DNA from: CAZLLV01 sp964560325
GTDB lineage: Bacteria > Acidobacteriota > Thermoanaerobaculia > Multivoradales > DATKCC01
Reading direction: 5' to 3'
NCBI GenBank assembly: GCA_964560325.1
Contig: CAZLLV010000550.1
Span: forward strand, 1 to 24,876
Length of the DNA stretch: 24,876 bases
Positions 14,988-21,143 of this stretch are shown here, one piece after another (position 1 is the first letter of the stretch; the number at the start of each line of letters is the position of its first letter). A program made the translations under genes and the position numbers. The notes under the pieces were generated by a model, which saw nothing but the letters and a program-made list of their open reading frames with translations, did not search any database and had not been told where the DNA came from.

Positions 14988-15015
14988 GGCCGTTACGGCC
15001 TCCGCCGGGAGGCCG
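14988..15015 (+). promoter_or_regulatory. Two mutually exclusive hairpins in the 5' leader of the secreted protein gene
   Basis: GGCCG-TTA-CGGCC (14988-15000) and CGGCCTCC-GCCG-GGAGGCCG (14996-15015) share the bases CGGCC at 14996-15000, so only one can form. The second has 8 perfect pairs and a 4-nt loop. The ribosome binding site AAAGGAG follows at 15044-15050. The pattern resembles a switchable leader, though it may only be stable RNA structure. Confidence 0.4.
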
Positions 15016-15055
15016 GGCGAGCCGGTGATGAACCTGAAGAAGCAAAGGAGTTCCC

Positions 15056-15793
15056 GTGTTCCATCGATTTTTCGCAGTGGCCGTCACCGTCTTCGTTCTC
15101 GGCGCCTTGTCGGCACCGGTCCCCGCCGACGCCCAGCCGGGGCACTGGCGCACCGAGGAGGAGTTCCTCCGCGACACCGGCCCGGAGTGGCAGCCGATCG
15201 CCCCCGGGGTTTACGAGTTACGCCGCGAGAGCGGGCGAGTAACCCGCGTCGGCTTCGGGGTGGAGAGCTTCCGCTGGGCGCTCGACGAGGCCCGGGCGGA
15301 GCAGGCGGAGCTGACGACGAAGGTCGGCGGGGCCGACCTGGAGAAGCGCCTGCGGGCGACGAACGATCGGATCGAGTACCTGAGGGCAAGCCTCGACGCG
15401 GCCAACACCGAGCTGAGTCCGGACGAGGCCCGGCTGGCGAACAAGGCGAGCGACTCCGGCAGCACCTGCGCCGGGAGCTACAGCTTGGACGTGTCGTTCA
15501 CCTGTGGCTTCAGCACCGGAACGACCACCAGCACCGCGACCTGGAGCGAGTTCGGTCCGTTCGCCCCCTACCAGAAGAACATGCACACGTATGCGTACGC
15601 CGCCTACGGCGGAGCGTACGACGAAGACAGCGACACGACCGGGGCCTTCTCGGGCTACTGCTGTGTTTCGATCCAGTCCGAGGCGACGTCCCCGGGGCCG
15701 ACCTTCTCGCCGGACCTCTACGGCGACGCCTACATCTCGATCTGGAACGGCTGCTCGGACTATCGGTTCGTATCCGACTCCAGCAACTGCTGA
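15056..15793 (+). CDS. Secreted protein of unknown function with coiled coil and six cysteines
   Basis: I do not recognise this 245-residue protein. It has a clear signal peptide (1-26, cleavage after ADA), then a short W/E-rich segment. A helical, probably coiled-coil region (about 70-128) is rich in Ala, Glu, Leu and Arg. The C-terminal half (133-245) is Ser/Thr/Tyr/Gly-rich with six cysteines (138, 150, 202, 203, 233, 245), enough for three disulfides. That half looks like a small beta-rich extracellular domain. The GTG start is set by AAAGGAG at 15044-15050, 5 nt upstream. The start codon follows an unusually structured leader. A perfect 11-bp hairpin lies after the stop. It appears to be a single-gene unit. 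A cell-surface or adhesive role is possible but unsupported. Confidence 0.85.
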   Translation: MFHRFFAVAVTVFVLGALSAPVPADAQPGHWRTEEEFLRDTGPEWQPIAPGVYELRRESGRVTRVGFGVESFRWALDEARAEQAELTTKVGGADLEKRLRATNDRIEYLRASLDAANTELSPDEARLANKASDSGSTCAGSYSLDVSFTCGFSTGTTTSTATWSEFGPFAPYQKNMHTYAYAAYGGAYDEDSDTTGAFSGYCCVSIQSEATSPGPTFSPDLYGDAYISIWNGCSDYRFVSDSSNC

Positions 15794-15801
15794 CCCTCAT
15801 C

Positions 15802-15828
15802 GCGGCGCCGGCTCCCCGCCGGCGCCGC
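15802..15828 (+). terminator. Perfect 11-bp hairpin after the secreted protein gene
   Basis: GCGGCGCCGGC (15802-15812) and GCCGGCGCCGC (15818-15828) form a perfect stem with a 5-nt TCCCC loop, 8 bp after the stop at 15793. There is no T-run. It is probably a terminator or RNA-end hairpin. Confidence 0.6.
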
Positions 15829-15919
15829 ATCTCCCAACTCCGGTGAGAGAAAGCGGTTCGGGCGGCGGCGTCCCTGCCTTCCCGCGCGGGAGGGAAGGGA
15901 ACGAGGGATGGGTGGGCGA

Positions 15920-16570
15920 TCAGGACCGGCTTCGTCGGTAATGCCGCCGCGCCTTGGCTCGGTTTCCGCAGGTCTCCATGGAGCACCAGCGGCGCGAGCG
16001 GTTGCGGCTCTGGTCGAGGAAGAGCCAGGAGCAGCTGGCGCCGTGGCACTCGCGCACGCGGTCGAGCTCGCCGGAGACCAGGAGCTCGGCCGCCGAGCGT
16101 ACGATCGGCCGTAGCGGTGCCGCCAGACTCTCCGAGGCGTCGCAGCGGCTCCATACGTAGGCCGGCCTCGCGTTCCCGTCCCGGCTCTCCCTGCCGTCCT
16201 CTTCGTCCGTTCGCTCGACCCGCAGCCCGCCCAGGGCGTCGGGCAGCGCCGCGTTCAGCCGCTCCAGGTCGTCCGGCGGCGCCGGGCGACCCTCGACCCG
16301 AGCCGAGAAGATCCGGTAGATCGCCTCCCGCAGCTCCCGCGCGGCCTCGAAGGCCTCCTCGGCCCCCGCCTCGTCCTTCCGGGCCTGCGCGACCAGGCGG
16401 TCGCGGGCCTCGGCACTCACCAGCCCGGTCTGGCGGGCGAACGCGAGGAGCGCCTCGTAGCTGCCGAGCTTCTCGGTCACCGGCCGTTCCCGGTCCTCCC
16501 AGGTGTTGGCGAAGTCGAGGCAGAGAGCGCCGCCCGACAGGTCGAACGGCTCGGCGGTGCGCACGGTCAT
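15920..16570 (-). CDS. ABATE/CGNR zinc-finger putative transcriptional regulator
   Basis: This 216-residue protein has the two-part layout of the CGNR family: an N-terminal ABATE domain (GGALCLDFANTWEDR, 13-27) and a C-terminal zinc finger. The finger cysteines are Cys175, Cys180, Cys196 and Cys201, and the final one begins the eponymous CGNR (201-204). A basic tail follows (RAKARRHYRRSRS). Family members are thought to bind DNA or RNA as stress-related regulators; few have been studied. The gene is divergent from the DinB/phosphatase operon and shares the promoter region, so it may regulate that operon. A TAGAAT box on the minus strand lies 9 nt before its ATG, and no Shine-Dalgarno is present. 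Confidence 0.9.
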   Translation of the reverse strand: MTVRTAEPFDLSGGALCLDFANTWEDRERPVTEKLGSYEALLAFARQTGLVSAEARDRLVAQARKDEAGAEEAFEAARELREAIYRIFSARVEGRPAPPDDLERLNAALPDALGGLRVERTDEEDGRESRDGNARPAYVWSRCDASESLAAPLRPIVRSAAELLVSGELDRVRECHGASCSWLFLDQSRNRSRRWCSMETCGNRAKARRHYRRSRS

Positions 16571-16579
16571 GATGGAGTC

Positions 16580-16607
16580 ATTCTAACCGATCAAATGGAG
16601 TTGACAG
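16580..16607 (-). promoter_or_regulatory. Promoter of the CGNR gene, overlapping the DinB -35
   Basis: On the minus strand CTGTCA (16607-16602) and TAGAAT (16585-16580) are 16 bp apart. The -35 is the complement of the DinB operon -35, so one RNA polymerase should exclude the other. The -10 ends 9 nt before the CGNR ATG, giving a near-leaderless transcript. Confidence 0.5.
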
Positions 16608-16629
16608 GTTGGTCCGTCGGGTGTAAATT
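16601..16629 (+). promoter_or_regulatory. Consensus sigma70 promoter of the DinB-phosphatase operon
   Basis: TTGACA (16601-16606, perfect consensus) and TAAATT (16624-16629) are separated by exactly 17 bp. Transcription would start near 16636, with a leader of about 26 nt containing AAAGGGAGG (16645-16653) 8 nt before the DinB ATG. This is the clearest promoter in the window. Confidence 0.85.
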
Positions 16630-16661
16630 AACCGGCATCGACTGAAAGGGAGGTTAGACCA

Positions 16662-17171
16662 ATGATCGACACGCCCAGCACCGAGACCGAACGACTGGCC
16701 GACCAGCTCGAACGGTCGTTCCGGGGTGGGGCTTGGCACGGGCCTTCGGTGTCGGAGGCGCTGGACGGCGTGAGCGTGGAGGAGGCGGCGCGGCGGTCGA
16801 TTCCGGCGGCGCACACGATCGGCGAAATCGCCGGCCACGTCGCCACCTGGATCGACGTCGCCCGCTGCCGGATCGCCTGCGAGCCGGTCGACCGCGTCAC
16901 GCCGGAGCGGGACTTCCCGCCCGATGCCGCCGAATCCGAGGAGGCTTGGCAGGCGACGCTCGGCCACCTGGAAGAGGCGCACAAGAAGCTCCACGCGCTG
17001 GTCCTGAGCCTCGGCGACGAGCAACTGGGCGACCCGGTCTCCGGCTCCGATCCGACCGTCCGCGGCCTGCTCCTCGGCGTGCTCCAGCACAACACCTACC
17101 ACGCCGGCCAGATCGTGCTGCTGCGCAAGGCGGACATGGTGTTGGCCGTGGAGCAGGAGAACGTGGCGTGA
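16662..17171 (+). CDS. DinB-family four-helix metal-binding protein
   Basis: This 169-residue protein has the DinB/YfiT four-helix-bundle fold. Metal-ligand candidates are His59 in HTIGEIAGHVATW, and His143 and His147 in LQHNTYHAGQIVLL, the typical HxxYHxGQ end of the family. Members include thiol-dependent transferases (bacillithiol/mycothiol-type) and many of unknown activity; this one cannot be assigned a substrate. The ATG is preceded by GGGAGG (16648-16653) and an excellent promoter. The SpoIIE-type phosphatase gene starts in the last codon (GTGA at 17168-17171), so the two proteins are probably made together. It is not related to DNA polymerase IV, which shares the name DinB. Confidence 0.92.
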   Translation: MIDTPSTETERLADQLERSFRGGAWHGPSVSEALDGVSVEEAARRSIPAAHTIGEIAGHVATWIDVARCRIACEPVDRVTPERDFPPDAAESEEAWQATLGHLEEAHKKLHALVLSLGDEQLGDPVSGSDPTVRGLLLGVLQHNTYHAGQIVLLRKADMVLAVEQENVA

Positions 17172-18091
17172 GCTCCGGCGGTGGCCCGCACGCGGTGGCG
17201 GGTTTCGAGGAGCCGCTCACCGGCGCCTGCTCGCTCTGCGTCGAGTGCCGGGCCGAGATCGAGCCGGGTCTCGCCGATCTCGTCCCCTCCGTCACCGTCT
17301 GCTTCGACTGCCTGTCGGCCGACGAGCGCCACGCCCTCGAACGCGACCTCGAAGGCGCGGCGCGGGTGCAGCGGACGCTCCTGCCGCCGCGCTCGGTGGC
17401 GCACGACGGCTGGGAGGTCTCCTGGCTCTGGGAGCCGCACGGCGCGGTGTCGGGCGACCACGTCGACCTCCTGGTGCCGGCATCGCAGGACGAGCCGCTC
17501 CATCTGCTGGTCGGAGACGTCGCCGGCAAGGGGGTCGCCGCCTCGCTCCTCCAGTCGCATCTCCACGCCCTCTTCCGGGCGCTCACCACCTCGGACCTGC
17601 CGCTCGGGGAGCTCCTTCGGAAGGCCAACCGCCTCTTCAACCAGGCGACCGCGAGCGCCAGCTACGCGACGCTGATCGCCGTCCGCCTGTCGGGCGACGG
17701 CACGCTCGAGATGGCGAACGCCGGCCACCCGCGGCCGCTCGTCGCCGATCGCCGGGGCGTGCGTCCGGTCGAGGGGGCGGGCCTGCCGCTCGGCCTCTTC
17801 CCCGAGGCGAGCTTCCCGGAGCACCGGATCGAGCTCGGCCCGGGCGAGGTGGTGCTCTTCTACACCGACGGGCTGACCGAGGCCACGCGGCGGAGCGAGA
17901 GCGACGGCGAGGCGGACGAGGAGTACGGCATCGGCCGCGCCGCCGCGGCCCTGCGTCGGGCAACGGGTACCGCGGGCGCGACCCTGGCCCAGGTGCTCGC
18001 CACCTGCCGCGCCGATGTCGAGACCTTCCTCGACGGCGCCCCGCGCGGCGACGACCTCACCCTCCTCGCGATCCGGCGGCTCGAGGGATGA
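17168..18091 (+). CDS. PP2C/SpoIIE-type serine phosphatase with cysteine-rich N terminus
   Basis: This 307-residue protein has an RsbU/SpoIIE-type phosphatase domain, the class that dephosphorylates anti-anti-sigma (STAS) proteins in partner-switching stress systems. Metal-ligand motifs are VSGDHVDLL (94-102), VGDVAGKGVAAS (115-126), FYTDGLTEAT (231-240) and GDDLTLLAI (294-302). It follows the family order with NAGHPRPL in the middle. The N terminus (1-50) has five cysteines (CSLCVEC at 21-27, CFDC at 45-48), probably a zinc ribbon or redox site rather than the usual GAF, PAS or receiver sensor. The GTG start overlaps the DinB stop. No STAS or anti-sigma kinase gene is near, so the target lies elsewhere. 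The convergent thioredoxin gene ends 18 bp downstream. Confidence 0.9.
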   Translation: MSSGGGPHAVAGFEEPLTGACSLCVECRAEIEPGLADLVPSVTVCFDCLSADERHALERDLEGAARVQRTLLPPRSVAHDGWEVSWLWEPHGAVSGDHVDLLVPASQDEPLHLLVGDVAGKGVAASLLQSHLHALFRALTTSDLPLGELLRKANRLFNQATASASYATLIAVRLSGDGTLEMANAGHPRPLVADRRGVRPVEGAGLPLGLFPEASFPEHRIELGPGEVVLFYTDGLTEATRRSESDGEADEEYGIGRAAAALRRATGTAGATLAQVLATCRADVETFLDGAPRGDDLTLLAIRRLEG

Positions 18092-18109
18092 AGAGCCCCT
18101 CGGTGCCGG

Positions 18110-18934
18110 CTACCCGATCGTCGCTCGGCAGTCGGCGAGGAGGGGGGACGAGGTCGAGGAGGCGTTGGAGGCACGCTCGTACCCTCCGGTCCGCGGATCG
18201 ATGAAATAGAGGCGCGGGTAGCCGGTGACTCCGAAGCGCTCCGTGATTCGCTTCTCGGCGGTGCCGCGCTCGGGATCGACCTTGACCTTGACCGAGTAGG
18301 CGAGGCAGTCCTGCACCGCCGGGTCGTCGAGGACGTTGCGCTCGATCTGGCGGCAGTAGGGGCACCAGTCGGTGTAGACGTAGAGGGTGACGATCCGACC
18401 CTGCTCGCGGCCGTCGCGCAGCGCGCGCTCGAAGCCGGCGGCCTGCTCCAGCCACCCGTAGCCCAGGGTGTAGGTGTGGCTCGGCCGGCGAGGAGCCGCC
18501 TCGTCGACGGAGGCCGCCGCCCGCGCGACCCGCTGGACCGGCCCGGAAACGGGCGGGCGGCGATCTCGCTCCTGGGGCGCCGGATCCGGTTCGGCGATCG
18601 TCGGGGCCGCGGTCCGCCCGGCAGTCACGGGCGGCGAAGCGTTCGCAGTCGGCGCGGCGGGTGCGAGGAGGAAGCCGTCGCCCGGGCTCGGCTCGGACCG
18701 GGACTCGCTCCAGACCGCCACCGCGGCGACCAGGAGGAGGAGCAGGAGCCAGGAGCCGATCGCGGGCGAGCCGCTCCGCCGGCCATCGATCGGCCGGTCC
18801 GGTGCGGCACGTATCGCGCCGTCCGCCCGATACTTGGCGAAGACGATCCCGCACCGGGGGCACTCTTCGTCCGACGGTCCTTCGAACTCGCACCGCGGGC
18901 ATCTCGTCGAGATCGTCTCGTTCCGATCGCTCAT
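18110..18934 (-). CDS. Membrane-anchored thioredoxin-fold protein with N-terminal zinc ribbon
   Basis: This 274-residue protein has three parts. Residues 10-30 form a four-cysteine zinc ribbon (Cys12, Cys15, Cys25, Cys28). Residues 61-76 are one leucine-rich transmembrane helix. After a proline-rich linker, residues about 155-265 form a thioredoxin-like domain with the redox pair Cys191-Pro-Tyr-Cys194 in YTDWCPYCRQIE and a cis-proline at Pro240 in GYPRLYFID. The thioredoxin part should face the periplasm and the zinc ribbon the cytoplasm, with reductase or disulfide-relay function likely. WCPYC resembles DsbD-C or thioredoxin-like SoxW/YbbN-type proteins rather than DsbA. ATG 18934 is preceded by GGAGGGGAGAGC, whereas the open frame upstream (to 19066) has no start signal. 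Confidence 0.9.
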   Translation of the reverse strand: MSDRNETISTRCPRCEFEGPSDEECPRCGIVFAKYRADGAIRAAPDRPIDGRRSGSPAIGSWLLLLLLVAAVAVWSESRSEPSPGDGFLLAPAAPTANASPPVTAGRTAAPTIAEPDPAPQERDRRPPVSGPVQRVARAAASVDEAAPRRPSHTYTLGYGWLEQAAGFERALRDGREQGRIVTLYVYTDWCPYCRQIERNVLDDPAVQDCLAYSVKVKVDPERGTAEKRITERFGVTGYPRLYFIDPRTGGYERASNASSTSSPLLADCRATIG

Positions 18935-19001
18935 GCTCTCCCCTCCGTCCGCGCCGTTCGGTGAAGAGTGTCGAGCGGCCACGAAGTGTTTCCTCTCCCG
19001 G

Positions 19002-19020
19002 CGGAGCAGAAAGCGCTCCG
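19002..19020. repeat. 6-bp hairpin in the divergent thioredoxin/protease spacer
   Basis: CGGAGC (19002-19007) pairs with GCTCCG (19015-19020) around a 7-nt loop in the 166-bp divergent spacer. GTTTCC/GGAAAC also flank it as a wider inverted pair. No clear promoter can be read in this spacer. Confidence 0.3.
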
Positions 19021-19100
19021 GGCGGGTGTCGACGGAAACGTTCTCCGGTGGTCCGTCACTTTTCACCGAACCCTACGTCACGGGTTCGAGGAGGTGTGCG

Positions 19101-20156
19101 ATGGCGAGCGATGCGAAGAGCGTGCGCCGGGCTCTCGACGTGCTGACCGAGGGCGACGCCGCGCCGGTCCTGGGCGGCATCCGCCTGGAGGCGTTCGAGG
19201 TCCGGGAGCGGGCGCGGCCGTGGACCGAGGATGCGAACATCCAGGGTCTCGGGATGGCCGAGCGCGTCACCGACGGCCGGCGCGAGGAGGAGCTGGCGCT
19301 CAAGGTCTACGTCGAGAAGAAGCTCCCGAAGTCGCAGGTCGAGAACCTGGTGCCCGAGGAGGTCGAGGTGCCCGGCGCCGGCACGGTGGCGACCGACGTG
19401 GTCGAGATCGGCCGGGTCGAGCTGGAGGCGTGCACCGGACGCTTCCGGCCCGCGATGCCGGGGTGCGGGCTCGGCCATCCGGAGATCCAGGTCGGAACCT
19501 TCGGCTGCCTGGTCAGGAAGCGCTTCGATCCGGAGGTCCACGACCAGCCGGACGAGAGCCTCTACGTCCTCGGCAACTCGCACGTGCTCGCCAACCACGG
19601 CGTCTGCGAGGTCGGCGACGTGATCCTCCAGAGCGGCCGGTACGACGGCGGACGGGAGCCGGACGACGTGCTCTGCGAGCTCGCCGACTGGGTGCCGTTC
19701 GAGTTCACCGAGACCGGCTATCCGAACCTCGTCGACGCCGCGATCGCGCGGGTGAAGAACCCGGAGGAGGTCACCGCCGCCGTGCGGCTGATCGGCGTGC
19801 CGCCGGGCCACTCGACCCACGTCCAGCGCGACATGGCGGTCCACAAGTGCGGCCGCACGACCGACCTGACCTACGGCAAGGTGACCGACGTCGACTACCG
19901 GCTCCAGATGAGCTACAAGCTGCCCGGCGGCGGGCTCGGCCGGGTCGGCCTCACCGGCCAGGTGCTCTGCACCCGCTACACCGCGCCGGGCGACAGCGGC
20001 TCGGTCGTCTTCAGCTCGGGCGGCCTGGTCGTCGGCCTCCACTTCGCCGGGTCGAGCTCGACCAGCATCTTCAACCGGATCGGCAACGTGCTCGATGCGC
20101 TCGGCGTCGAGCTGGTCACCGAGGAGATCGGCGGCGCCGTGCCCGGCGGCGAGTGA
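19101..20156 (+). CDS. Trypsin-like serine protease with N-terminal accessory domain
   Basis: This 351-residue protein has no signal peptide. Residues 1-112 are an accessory domain (NIQGLGMAERVTDG, LALKVYVEKKLP, VPEEVEVPGAG, TDVVEIGRVELE). Residues about 118-345 form a chymotrypsin-fold protease: His161 in VLGNSHVLANHG, Asp212 in NLVDAAIARV, and Ser299 in APGDSGSVV, with the following GLVVGLHFAG strand. The accessory domain resembles one found in bacterial trypsin-like and NAL1-type proteins, where it may act as a propeptide or partner-binding module. GGAGG at 19090-19094, 6 nt before the ATG, fixes the start. The 94-residue gene that follows is a free copy of the accessory domain. The absence of an export signal suggests cytoplasmic action or a non-classical route. 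Confidence 0.85.
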   Translation: MASDAKSVRRALDVLTEGDAAPVLGGIRLEAFEVRERARPWTEDANIQGLGMAERVTDGRREEELALKVYVEKKLPKSQVENLVPEEVEVPGAGTVATDVVEIGRVELEACTGRFRPAMPGCGLGHPEIQVGTFGCLVRKRFDPEVHDQPDESLYVLGNSHVLANHGVCEVGDVILQSGRYDGGREPDDVLCELADWVPFEFTETGYPNLVDAAIARVKNPEEVTAAVRLIGVPPGHSTHVQRDMAVHKCGRTTDLTYGKVTDVDYRLQMSYKLPGGGLGRVGLTGQVLCTRYTAPGDSGSVVFSSGGLVVGLHFAGSSSTSIFNRIGNVLDALGVELVTEEIGGAVPGGE

Positions 20157-20184
20157 GATCATCGGCGGCGAGGAGGATCTCGAG

Positions 20185-20469
20185 ATGGCAGAGGCGGAGC
20201 GGGTGCGGCGGGCGCTCGATCACTTCGAGCGGGCGCTGTCGGAGAAGAAGAACGTGGTCGGGCTCGGGCGGGTGCCGGGCGCGAGCGGCGAGCCGGACGA
20301 CTGGGCGCTCGCGGTCTACGTGACGCAGAAGGAGCCGGACGACGCGCTGGCCGAGGACGACAGGGTACCGGCGGCGCTCGAGCTGCCGGACGGCGGCGAG
20401 GCGGTCGAGACGCGGGTGATCGAGCAGGGCGAGGTGTCGCTCGAAGAGCCCGGGCTCGACGACCTCTGA
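20185..20469 (+). CDS. Stand-alone copy of the protease's N-terminal domain
   Basis: This 94-residue protein aligns over its length with residues 1-110 of the upstream protease. Shared positions include VRRALD, N-[IV]-x-GLG, [AL]-A-[LV]-x-VYV-x-x-K-x-P, VP...E, and x-T-x-VIE-x-G-x-V-x-LE. It lacks the catalytic domain entirely. GGAGG at 20172-20176 lies 8 nt before the ATG. It begins 28 bp after the protease stop on the same strand, so both should be co-expressed. It could inhibit or chaperone the protease, or compete for its target. The start codon is set by the ribosome binding site, though the open frame extends to 20095. The homology was judged by eye. Confidence 0.8.
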   Translation: MAEAERVRRALDHFERALSEKKNVVGLGRVPGASGEPDDWALAVYVTQKEPDDALAEDDRVPAALELPDGGEAVETRVIEQGEVSLEEPGLDDL

Positions 20470-20484
20470 GCCGGGACCCCGTGC

Positions 20485-21132
20485 CTACTCGCGGACGATC
20501 CGGATCATCTCGATCCGGACGGGAGCCGACTTCGAACCGGGTGGCGGCTCCGGCACCGGGTCGGTCTCCAGCGCGCCCTTCTTCGCGGGCGGCAGGAGCC
20601 CCCGCCGCACGAAGGTGAGGAGGAGCTCCTCCCCCCAGCGGTTCTCGCCGGCCAGCCGCTCCACCAGGCGCGTCAGGTCGTACGCGACCTCGGTCCGCGC
20701 GCCTTCCGGCCCGAACGACGAGAGCGTGCCGAGGTAGTAGGGACCCTCGGGATCGGGACGGGCGCCGGGGGGGAGGCCGGCGTAGAGGTCGTGGTAGGTG
20801 CCGGTGCGTGGCGCCTCGACACCGTGGAGGACGAGCCCGATCCGGGGAGGCTTTTTCTCTCCCTCCACCCCCTCGGCCCCCTCGGCCCACTCCGCCAGGA
20901 GCCGCGGAAGGTGCGTCGGCGCGTCGATCGCGACCGCGGTGCGTTCGCCCTCGAGCGTCACCGGCACCTCGTAGGAGGCGAGAATCATCGTCGGGTGACC
21001 GAATTCGGATGGATTCCCGGGCGTCTCGCCCTTCTCGGGCGCCGGGGCCGTCGCGCCGCACGCCGTGCAGGCGAGCAGGAGGAGGACGGCCGCTTCCGCG
21101 ATCCATCCTCCTCCAAAGGGTCCGTACCGCAT
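20485..21132 (-). CDS. Lipoprotein resembling the tyrosinase C-terminal (KFDV-like) domain
   Basis: This 215-residue protein has a lipoprotein signal (AVLLLLAC with Cys22 as the likely lipidated residue; Cys25 is also near). Residues about 95-180 and 204-215 align with the C-terminal part of the neighbouring tyrosinase. Shared features are YAGLPxGxxPDPxxPxYxG, A-YD-[VL]-T-x-LVERL, L-x-FV-x-R and the final VRIExx[RK][IL]VRE. In plant polyphenol oxidases the comparable C-terminal domain covers the copper site until removed. The gene starts 11 bp after the tyrosinase stop, so it is in the same operon. It has no catalytic residues I can identify. It may cap, deliver to, or anchor the tyrosinase; this is inference. 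Confidence 0.8.
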   Translation of the reverse strand: MRYGPFGGGWIAEAAVLLLLACTACGATAPAPEKGETPGNPSEFGHPTMILASYEVPVTLEGERTAVAIDAPTHLPRLLAEWAEGAEGVEGEKKPPRIGLVLHGVEAPRTGTYHDLYAGLPPGARPDPEGPYYLGTLSSFGPEGARTEVAYDLTRLVERLAGENRWGEELLLTFVRRGLLPPAKKGALETDPVPEPPPGSKSAPVRIEMIRIVRE

Positions 21133-21143
21133 CGACCGCGAGT

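Larger units (their letters stand above)
14542..15055 (+). other. 514-bp gene-free, highly structured intergenic region
   Basis: No convincing gene lies here; the open frames are low-complexity Gly/Arg/Pro strings typical of GC-rich non-coding DNA. The region does hold a 26-bp-stem long hairpin (14637-14800), a G-rich patch (about 14676-14698), and a hairpin at 14882-14914 with a palindrome in its loop. It also holds a 9-bp inverted pair (14852-14860/14958-14966) flanking an AT-rich pocket at 14921-14968 that may hold a promoter. Two mutually exclusive hairpins (14988-15015) precede the next gene. This is far more structure than any other spacer in the window. Confidence 0.6.

Noticed and set aside
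15010..15850. Plus-strand frame starting ATG 15025 as an alternative to the secreted protein
   Set aside because: It loses the signal peptide and turns Arg-rich; the GTG 15056 frame has a ribosome binding site, a signal peptide and sensible composition.
16662..17171. DinB as DNA polymerase IV
   Set aside because: The protein is a 169-residue four-helix metal-binding protein; it only shares the name.
18935..19100. Extensions of the thioredoxin frame (to 19066) and protease frame (from 18474)
   Set aside because: Ribosome binding sites fix the starts at 18934 and 19101. The extra residues have no motif and would overlap the divergent gene.
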